A stretch of DNA of 10,286 nt from Deltaproteobacteria bacterium. GTDB taxonomy: Bacteria; Desulfobacterota; Desulfobacteria; Desulfobacterales; Desulfatirhabdiaceae. The stretch spans positions 1 through 10,286 of the forward strand of contig JAJYBO010000086.1 of the NCBI GenBank assembly GCA_021778975.1, read 5' to 3'. Positions 1 through 5,951 of the stretch are shown in pieces. Each line of letters begins with the position of its first letter. The first letter of the stretch is position 1. A program made the translations under genes and the position numbers. The notes beneath the pieces are model-generated. The model made no database searches and had not been told where the DNA came from. It saw only the letters and a list, made by a program, of their open reading frames with translations.

Positions 1-2
1 CT

Positions 3-35
3 ATTGCTGAAAAGCTGGCGACTTACGAGAAATAG
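3..35 (+). CDS. Possible C-terminal end of an upstream gene (partial)
   Basis: An open frame enters from the left edge and ends at TAG 33-35, reading IAEKLATYEK. Its composition is typical of a protein C-terminus and it lies on the same strand as the amt gene. Ten codons are too few to name a family, and the frame could be open by chance. A T-run at 44-50, preceded by a weak 5-bp pairing (13-17 with 38-42), might be a terminator for it, but the stem is poor. Confidence 0.3.
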   Translation: MAEKLATYEK

Positions 36-80
36 GGCGGCTGTTTTTTTGAAACAATCTCTATCGGCAGGAAGGAACAG

Positions 81-1409
81 ATGAACAGAAAAATCGGAAT
101 GATGACATTGCTGACAGTTATGATGGGTCTGTCGCCACAGATCTGCGCGGCGGCGGAGCATCCGCCGGTGGATTCCGGGACCACCGCATGGATGCTGACG
201 TCCACGGCTTTGGTGCTGTTGATGGTGCCGGGGCTTGCCATGTTTTATGGCGGGCTGGTAAGGACCAAGAATGTACTTGGCACCATGATGCACAGCTTTG
301 TCTCGATGGCGGTGATTGGCGTTTTGTGGGTGGTTTGTGGTTACAGCCTTGCGTTTGGTCCGAATATCCTGGGAGGGTTCGCCGGGTGGAGCAATGATTT
401 TTTCATGCTGAAAGGGATTGACAGCACCATCGTAAAAGGCGTTCCGGAATATGTGCTGGCCATGTTTCAGGGAAAATTCGCCATCATCGCGCCGGCGCTG
501 ATCAGCGGCGCGCTGGCGGAACGGGTCAATTTCAAAGGATATATTGCATTTATCGTGTTGTGGATGCTGGTGATTTACTGCCCTCTGTGTCACTGGGTTT
601 GGGCTTCGGACGGCTGGCTTGCCACATCAGGGGCTTCCGGCGTCATTGACCTGGCAGGTGGGCTGGTCATTCATGTTTCCGCTGGCATTAGCGCTCTGGT
701 GGTGGCCATTTTTCTGGGGCCCCGACTGGGATATCCCAAAACCCCCATGACGCCGAACAATCTGGTGATGACACTGGTCGGCGCCGGGCTTCTATGGGTG
801 GGATGGTTCGGTTTCAACGCAGGTTCAACCGTTCACAGCGGCCTGGATACCGCGCGCGCCCTGACCATGACCCAGGTTTCAGCCGCCAGTGGCGCTCTGA
901 CCTGGCTCATTATCGAAGCCATCAAATACCGAAAAGCGACAGCGCTTGGGTTTGCATCCGGTATTCTGGCCGGGCTTGTCGCCATCACTCCGGCTGCCGG
1001 CGTCGTGGTGCCGTATGGCGCCATTATCATCGGCGCTGTGTCATCAGTGATCTGTTTTTACGCGCTGATGATGAAATCGAAGATCGGCTATGACGACAGT
1101 CTCGACTGTTTTGGAATTCACGGCGTCGGAAGCTGCATGGGAGTCATTTTACTGACATTCTTCATTCGGGAAAGCTGGATGCGCCACGCCGCGGAAATGG
1201 CCGGCCATCCCTGGACGGTGTGGAATCAGTTGGCGATTCAGGCTGTCGGCGCTGTAACCACTATTTTGTTTTCAGCGACAGCCACCCTTGTCATCTGCTG
1301 GATTGTGGAAAAAACGGTAGGGTTCCGTATTACCGCGGATTCTGAAGTGGCCGGACTCGACAGCTCCGTACATGGCGAGTATGGCTACGGATATATGCAG
1401 GAATATTGA
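81..1409 (+). CDS. amt: Ammonium transporter, Amt/MEP/Rh family
   Basis: This 442-residue inner-membrane protein is expected to conduct ammonium as a trimer, supplying nitrogen for glutamine synthesis. Residues 1-25 look like a cleavable signal peptide ending CAAA, as in E. coli AmtB, followed by about 11 hydrophobic segments. Family hallmarks are visible: the GGLV segment after the first helix (58-61), ALAERV (144-149), DLAGGLVIHVSAG with pore His198, GWFGFNAGS (241-249), and CFGIHGVGS with the second pore His347. These two histidines match the twin-His pair of AmtB. The C-terminal tail (EVAGLD...HGE, 422-433) is the conserved cytoplasmic segment to which GlnK/PII binds in homologues. AGGAAGGAA at 69-77 is the ribosome-binding site. 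No glnK is visible in the window, although in many bacteria it adjoins amt. The family assignment is secure; PII control is inferred from homologues. Confidence 0.95.
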   Translation: MNRKIGMMTLLTVMMGLSPQICAAAEHPPVDSGTTAWMLTSTALVLLMVPGLAMFYGGLVRTKNVLGTMMHSFVSMAVIGVLWVVCGYSLAFGPNILGGFAGWSNDFFMLKGIDSTIVKGVPEYVLAMFQGKFAIIAPALISGALAERVNFKGYIAFIVLWMLVIYCPLCHWVWASDGWLATSGASGVIDLAGGLVIHVSAGISALVVAIFLGPRLGYPKTPMTPNNLVMTLVGAGLLWVGWFGFNAGSTVHSGLDTARALTMTQVSAASGALTWLIIEAIKYRKATALGFASGILAGLVAITPAAGVVVPYGAIIIGAVSSVICFYALMMKSKIGYDDSLDCFGIHGVGSCMGVILLTFFIRESWMRHAAEMAGHPWTVWNQLAIQAVGAVTTILFSATATLVICWIVEKTVGFRITADSEVAGLDSSVHGEYGYGYMQEY

Positions 1410-1432
1410 TGGATGGAGAGTGGTTGGGTTGA

Positions 1433-1464
1433 AAAGAGTCGCACTTTGAAAAGTACGACTCTTT
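1433..1464. terminator. Hairpin between convergent genes, probable bidirectional terminator
   Basis: AAAGAGTCG (1433-1441) pairs perfectly with CGACTCTTT (1456-1464). The stem continues inward, after one C/A mismatch, with ACTT (1443-1446) and AAGT (1451-1454) closing a four-base loop. It sits 24 bp after the amt stop and 7 bp beyond the stop of the convergent OmpA gene. The A-rich left arm gives a short U-run for leftward transcripts and the CTTT right arm gives one for rightward transcripts, so it could serve both genes. The U-tracts are short, so efficiency is uncertain. Confidence 0.7.
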
Positions 1465-1470
1465 GACATA

Positions 1471-2184
1471 TCACCCTTGTGCGTCGGGCAACGGTTTGAT
1501 TTTAATTTCCACACGTCGGTTGAGTTGGCGGCCGGCTTCGGTTTCGTTGGTGGCAATCGGTCTGGTTTTTCCGTAACCGATGGTTTGAATCCGGCTGGAT
1601 GCCACCCCGCGCTCGATCAGTTGGCTCTTGACCGCCTCGGCGCGCTGTTCGGACAATCTCTGGTTGAACGCCTCGGAACCGCGGCTGTCGGTATGCCCTT
1701 CAACGACAATCTGGGTCTGGGGATATTGAACCATAACCTGGGCAATCCGGTCAAATTCTGAATACACCCCCGGTTTTACGACCGAGGAGTTGGTATCGAA
1801 AAACACATCGCCCTTGAGCGTCAACGCAATAATCTGCGGGGGCGCCTGCTGTCCTGAAGATGAAGGCGGCGCAGTAACATCCGGTTCTCGACTGACAGAG
1901 ACAGCGCGAGAATTGGCCAGTTCCTGCTGGAAAGCCGCCTGCTGTTTATCCATCATATGACCGATCGCAGTGCCGGTCAATCCGCCAACCGCAGCGCCAA
2001 CCGCAGCGCCGATCAGTGTGGATCGGGTGTCATGACCGATCAACTGGCCAGCCAGAGCACCGGCGGCGGCGCCGCCGGCGGTTCCATACAATGCCCCCTT
2101 GCCGGTGTTGGACTGCGGCATTTCTGCACATGCAGGCAGAATCAGGGCTGCGGTGATACCCCATACGACCAACTGTTTCTTCAT
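1471..2184 (-). CDS. OmpA-domain outer-membrane lipoprotein with glycine-zipper region (YiaD/Pal-like)
   Basis: This 237-residue envelope protein is likely anchored in the outer membrane and bound to peptidoglycan. A short hydrophobic leader (5-18) ends in LPAC, placing lipid-modified Cys at residue 19; Pro at -2 is not ideal for a lipobox. Residues 31-76 are Gly/Ala rich with repeated G-x3-G spacing (glycine zipper), and a Pro/Ser/Gln linker (95-117) follows. The OmpA C-terminal domain spans about 120-232. GHTDSRGS (163-170) and NQRLSEQRA (174-182) supply Asp166 and Arg181, 15 residues apart as in the diaminopimelate-binding pair of characterised OmpA domains. AAGGAG (2194-2199) lies 9 bp ahead of the ATG. 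It has its own promoter and is probably monocistronic. It resembles YiaD more than Pal because of the zipper, and no tol genes are nearby. Confidence 0.9.
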   Translation of the reverse strand: MKKQLVVWGITAALILPACAEMPQSNTGKGALYGTAGGAAAGALAGQLIGHDTRSTLIGAAVGAAVGGLTGTAIGHMMDKQQAAFQQELANSRAVSVSREPDVTAPPSSSGQQAPPQIIALTLKGDVFFDTNSSVVKPGVYSEFDRIAQVMVQYPQTQIVVEGHTDSRGSEAFNQRLSEQRAEAVKSQLIERGVASSRIQTIGYGKTRPIATNETEAGRQLNRRVEIKIKPLPDAQG

Positions 2185-2231
2185 AATGATAAGCTCCTTT
2201 TTCTATAGATAATATTTTGAAAGCCTGTTGT

Positions 2232-2252
2232 CGGCGCTTGTCAGGAGCGCCG
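2232..2252 (-). other. Hairpin in the leader of the OmpA gene
   Basis: CGGCGCT (2232-2238) and AGCGCCG (2246-2252) form a perfect 7-bp stem with a 7-base loop. It lies about 48 bp upstream of the OmpA start codon and downstream of the proposed promoter, so it would sit in the 5' untranslated RNA. No U-run follows on the minus strand, which argues against a terminator for the phosphatase gene. An mRNA-stabilising role is possible but is inference only. Confidence 0.45.
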
Positions 2253-2267
2253 GATACGTATCGCTAT

Positions 2268-2296
2268 CTTATACCCGTCTTTATATCGGTTATCAA
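2268..2296 (-). promoter_or_regulatory. Sigma-70-type promoter for the OmpA gene
   Basis: On the minus strand TTGATA (2291-2296) is separated by exactly 17 bp from TATAAG (2268-2273). Each matches the sigma-70 consensus at five of six positions. The start of transcription would fall near 2261, giving a leader of about 75 nt. Between this promoter and the phosphatase stop lie the palindrome CTGACGTCAG (2318-2327) and a run of eight C (2334-2341). The palindrome, about 20 bp upstream of the -35, could be an operator, but I recognise no specific regulator. Confidence 0.6.
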
Positions 2297-2381
2297 ATAG
2301 TTTGGTAATCACGCCCCCTGACGTCAGCCTGTACCCCCCCCGCAGGACAATTGACGGGTTTCGTAAGGTGGACCATCCTCA

Positions 2382-3224
2382 TCACGGCGCAGGCGTCCAC
2401 ACGCGTAAATGGGATTTACGAGCCTCATTCTTGCCGTTGGGCGTAAGATTTTCGTAACCCGGAGCCAGCGCTCGCTCCCAATCGCCGTAAACAGGATTTG
2501 GAAGTGCGATGAACCGGACACCAAATTTATCCCTGTTCTGGTCAACAATGGCGTTTCGCTCCTTCATATCCCTGCCATATGTACCGATCGGCAGGTCGCC
2601 CGTATTGTCGCCGATATAAAGAATCACATTGAAATGCTTCTGGATTGCATCGAAACGCGGTTGTTTGTCGCCGGCCCCGGTTCTTACCATGACGTGCTTT
2701 TCATCTGAAAATGGAAAGCCCAGTTTTTTCAGGTTGTTGATCGTTCCGGAAAGCCCCGCCGAATCCCGGTTGGTCACATAAAAGATTTCAACGCCTTTTT
2801 CGGCGGCGGTCTTCAGAAAATCGGCCGCGCCCGGAATTGCGGCCGCCTGCGCCGCCTGCATCCACTCCTGCCAGTTTTTGCTGGAGTACAACGTGTTATT
2901 TTTGATCAAACCGGCTTCATAAGCGCCGTTATCAATGAGGGTCTCGTCCAGATCGGAAATGACGGCAAGCGGTTTATCTCCTTTTTGAGCGGCTTTTACC
3001 GCATTTTCAACAGCCATGTCCGCCAGATTGAACGCCTGATAACAAAGCTCGCGATACTCTGCGGATGTCTGCATCCACACCAGCCCCATCACCGCCTGTT
3101 CGTTGAGATCCGCGATGGAATAGACGGCGCTTCGCCGGGTATCCTTTGCAAATGCCGGGTTCCAGACAATGATAGACAATAAAACCCCCACCCCCACCAT
3201 CTTTTTAATGAATCTGTACGACAT
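2382..3224 (-). CDS. Exported HAD-family acid phosphatase / 5'-nucleotidase, e(P4)/class B type
   Basis: This 280-residue protein probably hydrolyses nucleoside monophosphates or other phosphomonoesters outside the cytoplasm. A signal peptide (1-26) ends in AFA, with no lipobox cysteine, so it should be soluble periplasmic rather than lipid-anchored like Haemophilus e(P4). HAD motif I is SDLDETLIDNG (90-100), with nucleophile Asp91 and acid/base Asp93. Motif II is VTNRD (150-154), Lys187 or Lys195 is the candidate motif III lysine, and GDNTGD (205-210) is the metal-binding motif IV. LCYQAFNLA (60-68) and the TLYS...W region are also typical of this group. ATG 3224 is preferred over GTG 3230 because the GGGAG at 3235-3239 is 10 bp from the ATG but only 4 bp from the GTG. 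It follows the siroheme protein gene by 46 bp and is probably co-transcribed with it. Confidence 0.88.
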   Translation of the reverse strand: MSYRFIKKMVGVGVLLSIIVWNPAFAKDTRRSAVYSIADLNEQAVMGLVWMQTSAEYRELCYQAFNLADMAVENAVKAAQKGDKPLAVISDLDETLIDNGAYEAGLIKNNTLYSSKNWQEWMQAAQAAAIPGAADFLKTAAEKGVEIFYVTNRDSAGLSGTINNLKKLGFPFSDEKHVMVRTGAGDKQPRFDAIQKHFNVILYIGDNTGDLPIGTYGRDMKERNAIVDQNRDKFGVRFIALPNPVYGDWERALAPGYENLTPNGKNEARKSHLRVWTPAP

Positions 3225-3270
3225 TGTCACAATACTCCCTTATTTTTTTGAGTTTGATGGACCCGATATG

Positions 3271-4101
3271 CTACACGTCAAGGCGTTTTGCACCATGCTC
3301 TATCTGAAATTCTTCAAAATCGCCGTCCGTGAAAATTTCGGAAAATCGCTCACCGCGCTTGCTGCGCCGGCGGTACAGCGCAATGCCATCTTTGACGATG
3401 TCTATCACACTGTCTTCGCTGAAAATACCCGAAAGCTCACGGGCCAGCATGGGATGTCTGCCCAGCTTCCCGCCCAGCAATACCCGATATCCCCCGCCCT
3501 TTTCCTTAATGGTTCCGGTAGGACAGACTCGAACGCACTCCCCGCAAGACAGACAGCGGTTCATTCGGATGAACGGCCAGGCAGTCGTCAATTCGGAAGA
3601 TGGCGCGCCCAGCACTATGGCCTGCTCCCGGCACGCATTCACGCAGGATGCGCACTGTGAGCATGTATCTTGCGTGACTTCCGGAATACATGCGCCGATA
3701 ATGCCGATATCCCTGATCTGAGGCTGAGAGCAGGCGTTCGGGCAATCTGCCAGAGCTATCCGGAATTCATGATGATATTTAAGGGGGCCGTGGACCTGTT
3801 CTTTCAGAAATTTCAAAAGATCGGCTTCAGCCAGAAGTGCTTCCAACATTTGTACGAGCCTATCGCCGGCATTCGCCCGGTGAGGACATCCGCCGGCGCC
3901 GAAACAGGTCTCGATTCGGTATCCCTTGATGTCGGTCTCCATTCGAGAAAGAAACCGGGCTTGCGTGGCTTTGACCTCGTCAAGCGTCACGAATGGTTTT
4001 CCTTCGGCTTTGGCCTCATTTTCAACACGGCCGCGAACCCGCTTTCTTACAAAAAAAGGAACTTTGCGAATGGCTTCTTCAGCCTCGAACGTCCATTTCA
4101 T
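3271..4101 (-). CDS. Siroheme/[4Fe-4S] sulfite-reductase-like protein with ferredoxin domain and PCP_red-like N-terminus
   Basis: This 276-residue cytoplasmic protein probably transfers electrons to a siroheme centre; sulfite or nitrite is the likely substrate class. Residues 3-50 (FEAEEAIRKVPFFVRKRVRG and what follows) match my recollection of the PCP_red domain at the C-terminus of ChlB/BchB. Next comes the siroheme-[4Fe-4S] signature Cx5C (Cys66, Cys72) with Cx3C (Cys120, Cys124). A two-cluster ferredoxin domain follows: Cys147/150/153/157 and Cys183/186/189/193. The overall order resembles AsrC of anaerobic sulfite reductase and the small Desulfovibrio assimilatory-type enzyme. Only one nitrite/sulfite reductase half is present and no AsrA/AsrB partner is adjacent. 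ATG 4101 is chosen because a purine-rich ribosome-binding site sits directly upstream; an extra 10 codons at the front are possible. It lies 36 bp after the CCA-type gene. The reaction is not certain. Confidence 0.85.
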   Translation of the reverse strand: MKWTFEAEEAIRKVPFFVRKRVRGRVENEAKAEGKPFVTLDEVKATQARFLSRMETDIKGYRIETCFGAGGCPHRANAGDRLVQMLEALLAEADLLKFLKEQVHGPLKYHHEFRIALADCPNACSQPQIRDIGIIGACIPEVTQDTCSQCASCVNACREQAIVLGAPSSELTTAWPFIRMNRCLSCGECVRVCPTGTIKEKGGGYRVLLGGKLGRHPMLARELSGIFSEDSVIDIVKDGIALYRRRSKRGERFSEIFTDGDFEEFQIEHGAKRLDV

Positions 4102-4103
4102 AT

Positions 4104-4113
4104 CCCCCCCCTC
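4104..4113 (-). promoter_or_regulatory. Ribosome-binding site built on a G8 tract
   Basis: On the minus strand GAG is followed by an unbroken run of eight G (C at 4104-4111 on the given strand), two bases before the ATG at 4101. Both the anti-Shine-Dalgarno pairing and its spacing depend on the length of this run. It supports the ATG at 4101 as the start. Homopolymers of this length can change by strand slippage. Confidence 0.55.
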
Positions 4114-4137
4114 GACACGCCCACAAGACACTGGCGG

Positions 4138-5571
4138 TTACGCCGAAATATCTCTCAACATCCGGAGCGCCAGAGACAACGCGCCCTCTTTATCAATAAC
4201 GTCTCCCACATCCTGAGCGTCCCGGACGTGTTTGAGGATATCGCCCATCCGCGGCACCGGACTGACGCCCAGCTTCATCAGATCATGCCCCGAAATCAGA
4301 TTGCGCTGCGCCAATTGACGCCGGGCGGCGTCATCATACTGGACTATCATCCGCCGTGACCAGTCTGAATATGCGGCAATTGCCTCCGGACGCGACGCCG
4401 GCCCCCGTGCGCCCTGTACATCGGCCATTCCCAGAACAATGACGGGAACGACGTTTTCGCCAAGCCTCCGAAACCATCGCATCAATGTCCGCCATGTGAC
4501 ATTCGGAGCGGACATATCCAGCACATGAAGATGCTCCGAAAGAAGCAGCGACAGAAATTCCCGATCGCGAACCGGCAGCTTCAGGCGCTCCGTGATAACC
4601 GACATCATGGCGCTGCCGGTTTCATCATGACCGTAAAAGGTGATGCGGCCCGTTTCCAGATTCAGTCCCCGCGTCGAAGGCTTTCCGACATCATGCAGCA
4701 GCGCCGCAAGTTTCAGAAGCGGCGCCCGGTGACACTCACCGAGATTGGCGGCGATCAGCGGGGACCTGTCGCCAAAAAACATCTCTAAATGATTCAGGAT
4801 ATTTTCACTGTTTTCGAGGACCAGCAGCGAGTGCCCCCATACATCCTTATGGTGATAGTCATTTTGAGGACATCCTTTCATGGGTAATATTTCCGGAAAT
4901 ATCACGTCCAGAACACCGGTCGCATCCATCCGGCGGATAGTTTCCGAAGCGACCGGACGTTCCAGAATCAGAAGCAGTTCAGAGACGATCCGCTCGACCG
5001 ATATGCGCGTCAGCAGCATGATGCTGGCCTGCATGTTTTTTTCGGTGGCCGGCTCTATGGCAAATTCCAGTTGCGCGGCAAACCGAAACGCCCTCAGAAT
5101 TCTGAGCGGATCCGATTCAAAAGCACTTCCATCCACATTGCGGATGATCTTGGCCGCGATATCCGCCTGTCCGCCGGTGGGATCAATCACGTCATCCGGA
5201 TGCCCATTATTTCCAATCCGAACGGCGATGGCGTTTATGGTGAAATCCCGGCGATACAGATCGTCCTGAATCGTCTCTCCCCGCATTTCGGTGATATCGA
5301 GAACCCGGTCGGGGGCATTCCTGTCCACAATACGAAACGTCGGAACATCAGGCTTTTTTTCCATAGGAACAAGGGCCATGTCTTTTCCCCGTGTCAACCG
5401 GCGGGCGAACGTTCTGGCGTTTTTACAGACAACATCCACATCTTTAGGCGCTTTGCCCAGCATAAGATCGCGAACAGCGCCGCCTGCCAGATACAGTTCC
5501 GGAAAAGGCGCTTTCACATCTGCTGAAAGCCATTGGCTCAGACGGATGGTGTTTTCTAAAAATAGCTTCAT
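4138..5571 (-). CDS. CCA tRNA nucleotidyltransferase / poly(A) polymerase family protein with HD domain
   Basis: This 477-residue class II nucleotidyltransferase most likely adds or repairs the CCA end of tRNA; a poly(A) polymerase role cannot be excluded from sequence. Residues 28-48 carry the pol-beta-type active site, AGGAVRDLMLG followed by DVD (Asp44, Asp46), with a further Asp in LDIT (92). RRDFTINAIA (108-117) and SDPLRILRAFRFAAQLEF (153-170) are the conserved neck and nucleotide-recognition segments. The C-terminal part has an HD phosphohydrolase domain: H247, LLHDVGK (291-297, His293-Asp294) and GHDETG (314-319). An ATG at 5631 would add 20 residues. I prefer 5571 because the extra codons are AT-rich at third positions and the longer start would lie on the likely transcription start. 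The ribosome-binding site is weak for either. It appears to be the first gene of a leftward operon. Confidence 0.9.
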   Translation of the reverse strand: MKLFLENTIRLSQWLSADVKAPFPELYLAGGAVRDLMLGKAPKDVDVVCKNARTFARRLTRGKDMALVPMEKKPDVPTFRIVDRNAPDRVLDITEMRGETIQDDLYRRDFTINAIAVRIGNNGHPDDVIDPTGGQADIAAKIIRNVDGSAFESDPLRILRAFRFAAQLEFAIEPATEKNMQASIMLLTRISVERIVSELLLILERPVASETIRRMDATGVLDVIFPEILPMKGCPQNDYHHKDVWGHSLLVLENSENILNHLEMFFGDRSPLIAANLGECHRAPLLKLAALLHDVGKPSTRGLNLETGRITFYGHDETGSAMMSVITERLKLPVRDREFLSLLLSEHLHVLDMSAPNVTWRTLMRWFRRLGENVVPVIVLGMADVQGARGPASRPEAIAAYSDWSRRMIVQYDDAARRQLAQRNLISGHDLMKLGVSPVPRMGDILKHVRDAQDVGDVIDKEGALSLALRMLRDISA

Positions 5572-5631
5572 AGTTTTTTTCTGCTGATGATATACTGCAC
5601 TGGTTCGGTTCAATGGGATACCAAAATTCAT

Positions 5632-5659
5632 ATTATTCCAGTTTAACCATTTTTTACAA
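5632..5659 (-). promoter_or_regulatory. Candidate promoter for the leftward CCA-type gene operon
   Basis: On the minus strand TTGTAA (5654-5659) and AATAAT (5632-5637) are 16 bp apart, matching the sigma-70 consensus at four and five of six positions. Transcription would begin near 5626, giving a leader of about 55 nt to ATG 5571. The surroundings are AT-rich, so chance matches are easy and this is tentative. Confidence 0.35.
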
Positions 5660-5661
5660 GA

Positions 5662-5677
5662 GCATCAAGATTGATGC
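5662..5677. promoter_or_regulatory. 16-bp palindrome, candidate operator
   Basis: GCATCAA (5662-5668) and TTGATGC (5671-5677) form a perfect inverted repeat around a 2-bp centre. It lies immediately upstream of the candidate leftward promoter and 63 bp ahead of the rightward fdh promoter, where a dimeric helix-turn-helix regulator could act on either. The half-sites are in the opposite order to an FNR site (TTGAT-N4-ATCAA). The cognate regulator is unknown. Confidence 0.45.
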
Positions 5678-5739
5678 AACATCGTAAAATTGACTGGTAT
5701 TTCCATTCAATTTCAGTGCATTTCCGATCAAAAAAAATT

Positions 5740-5768
5740 GTGACATTCATCCGGTTTTTGTGTATAAA
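5740..5768 (+). promoter_or_regulatory. Sigma-70-type promoter for the fdhABE operon
   Basis: GTGACA (5740-5745) and TATAAA (5763-5768) are separated by 17 bp, each one base from consensus. A run of eight A (5730-5737) sits just upstream like an UP element. The transcript would start near 5775, leaving a leader of about 175 nt before fdhA. A second TATAAT at 5774-5779 has no good -35 partner. I find no convincing sigma-54 (GG-N10-GC) site. Confidence 0.55.
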
Positions 5769-5799
5769 GCCGTTATAATAGAATCAATATCCAAAAATA

Positions 5800-5834
5800 T
5801 TCTCACCGCCTGTATTGGCTACCCGCGGTGAGAA
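5800..5834 (+). promoter_or_regulatory. Perfect inverted repeat / hairpin in the fdhA leader
   Basis: TTCTCACCGC (5800-5809) and GCGGTGAGAA (5825-5834) form a perfect 10-bp stem with a 15-base loop, about 25 nt after the predicted transcription start. It could be an operator on DNA or a structured leader in RNA. On the plus strand no U-run follows it. On the minus strand it is followed by a T5 run, so it could also stop leftward antisense transcription. It does not match a riboswitch that I recognise. Confidence 0.5.
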
Positions 5835-5866
5835 AGAATTCCGCTACGATTGGGTCCCTACAAAGA

Positions 5867-5896
5867 CTCAGTGCATAGAAACGGCATCCTCAGTGC
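5867..5896 (+). repeat. Pair of 8-bp direct repeats in the fdhA leader
   Basis: CTCAGTGC occurs at 5867-5874 and again at 5889-5896, a start-to-start distance of 22 bp, about two helical turns. The second copy also overlaps a small GGCA/TGCC inverted repeat (5883-5886 with 5894-5897). Two same-face sites for a regulator are possible, but a repeat of this size can arise by chance. The rest of the gap to fdhA (5897-5937) shows nothing notable. Confidence 0.3.
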
Positions 5897-5951
5897 CATC
5901 GTCACGGTTTGACCTTCCAGCATTTAAACACCCCAAAGAAAGGAGATCAGT

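Noticed and set aside
2232..2252. Rho-independent terminator for the phosphatase gene
   Set aside because: It lies downstream of the OmpA promoter and lacks a U-run on the minus strand, so a leader hairpin is the better reading.
3184..3196. G-quadruplex in the phosphatase signal-peptide codons
   Set aside because: Only two G5 runs plus a GG occur, encoding a Val-Gly-Val-Gly stretch, so a stable three-layer quadruplex is not supported.
3169..3660. Plus-strand open frames across the phosphatase and siroheme genes (also 3670-4359)
   Set aside because: The minus-strand genes there have clear motifs and cluster cysteines; these frames have none and no start signal.
5671..5684. FNR/CRP-type site upstream of fdhA (TTGATGCAACATCG)
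   Set aside because: The second half-site does not match ATCAA at the required spacing; only half of the motif is present.
5775..5940. Molybdenum-cofactor riboswitch in the fdhA leader
   Set aside because: The leader has stems, but I could not see the conserved Moco motif segments. It is left as an uncharacterised leader pending an Rfam search.
5632..5951. Small gene or tRNA in the 320-bp gap before fdhA
   Set aside because: No open frame with a ribosome-binding site and no cloverleaf pattern; the region is AT-rich and looks regulatory.
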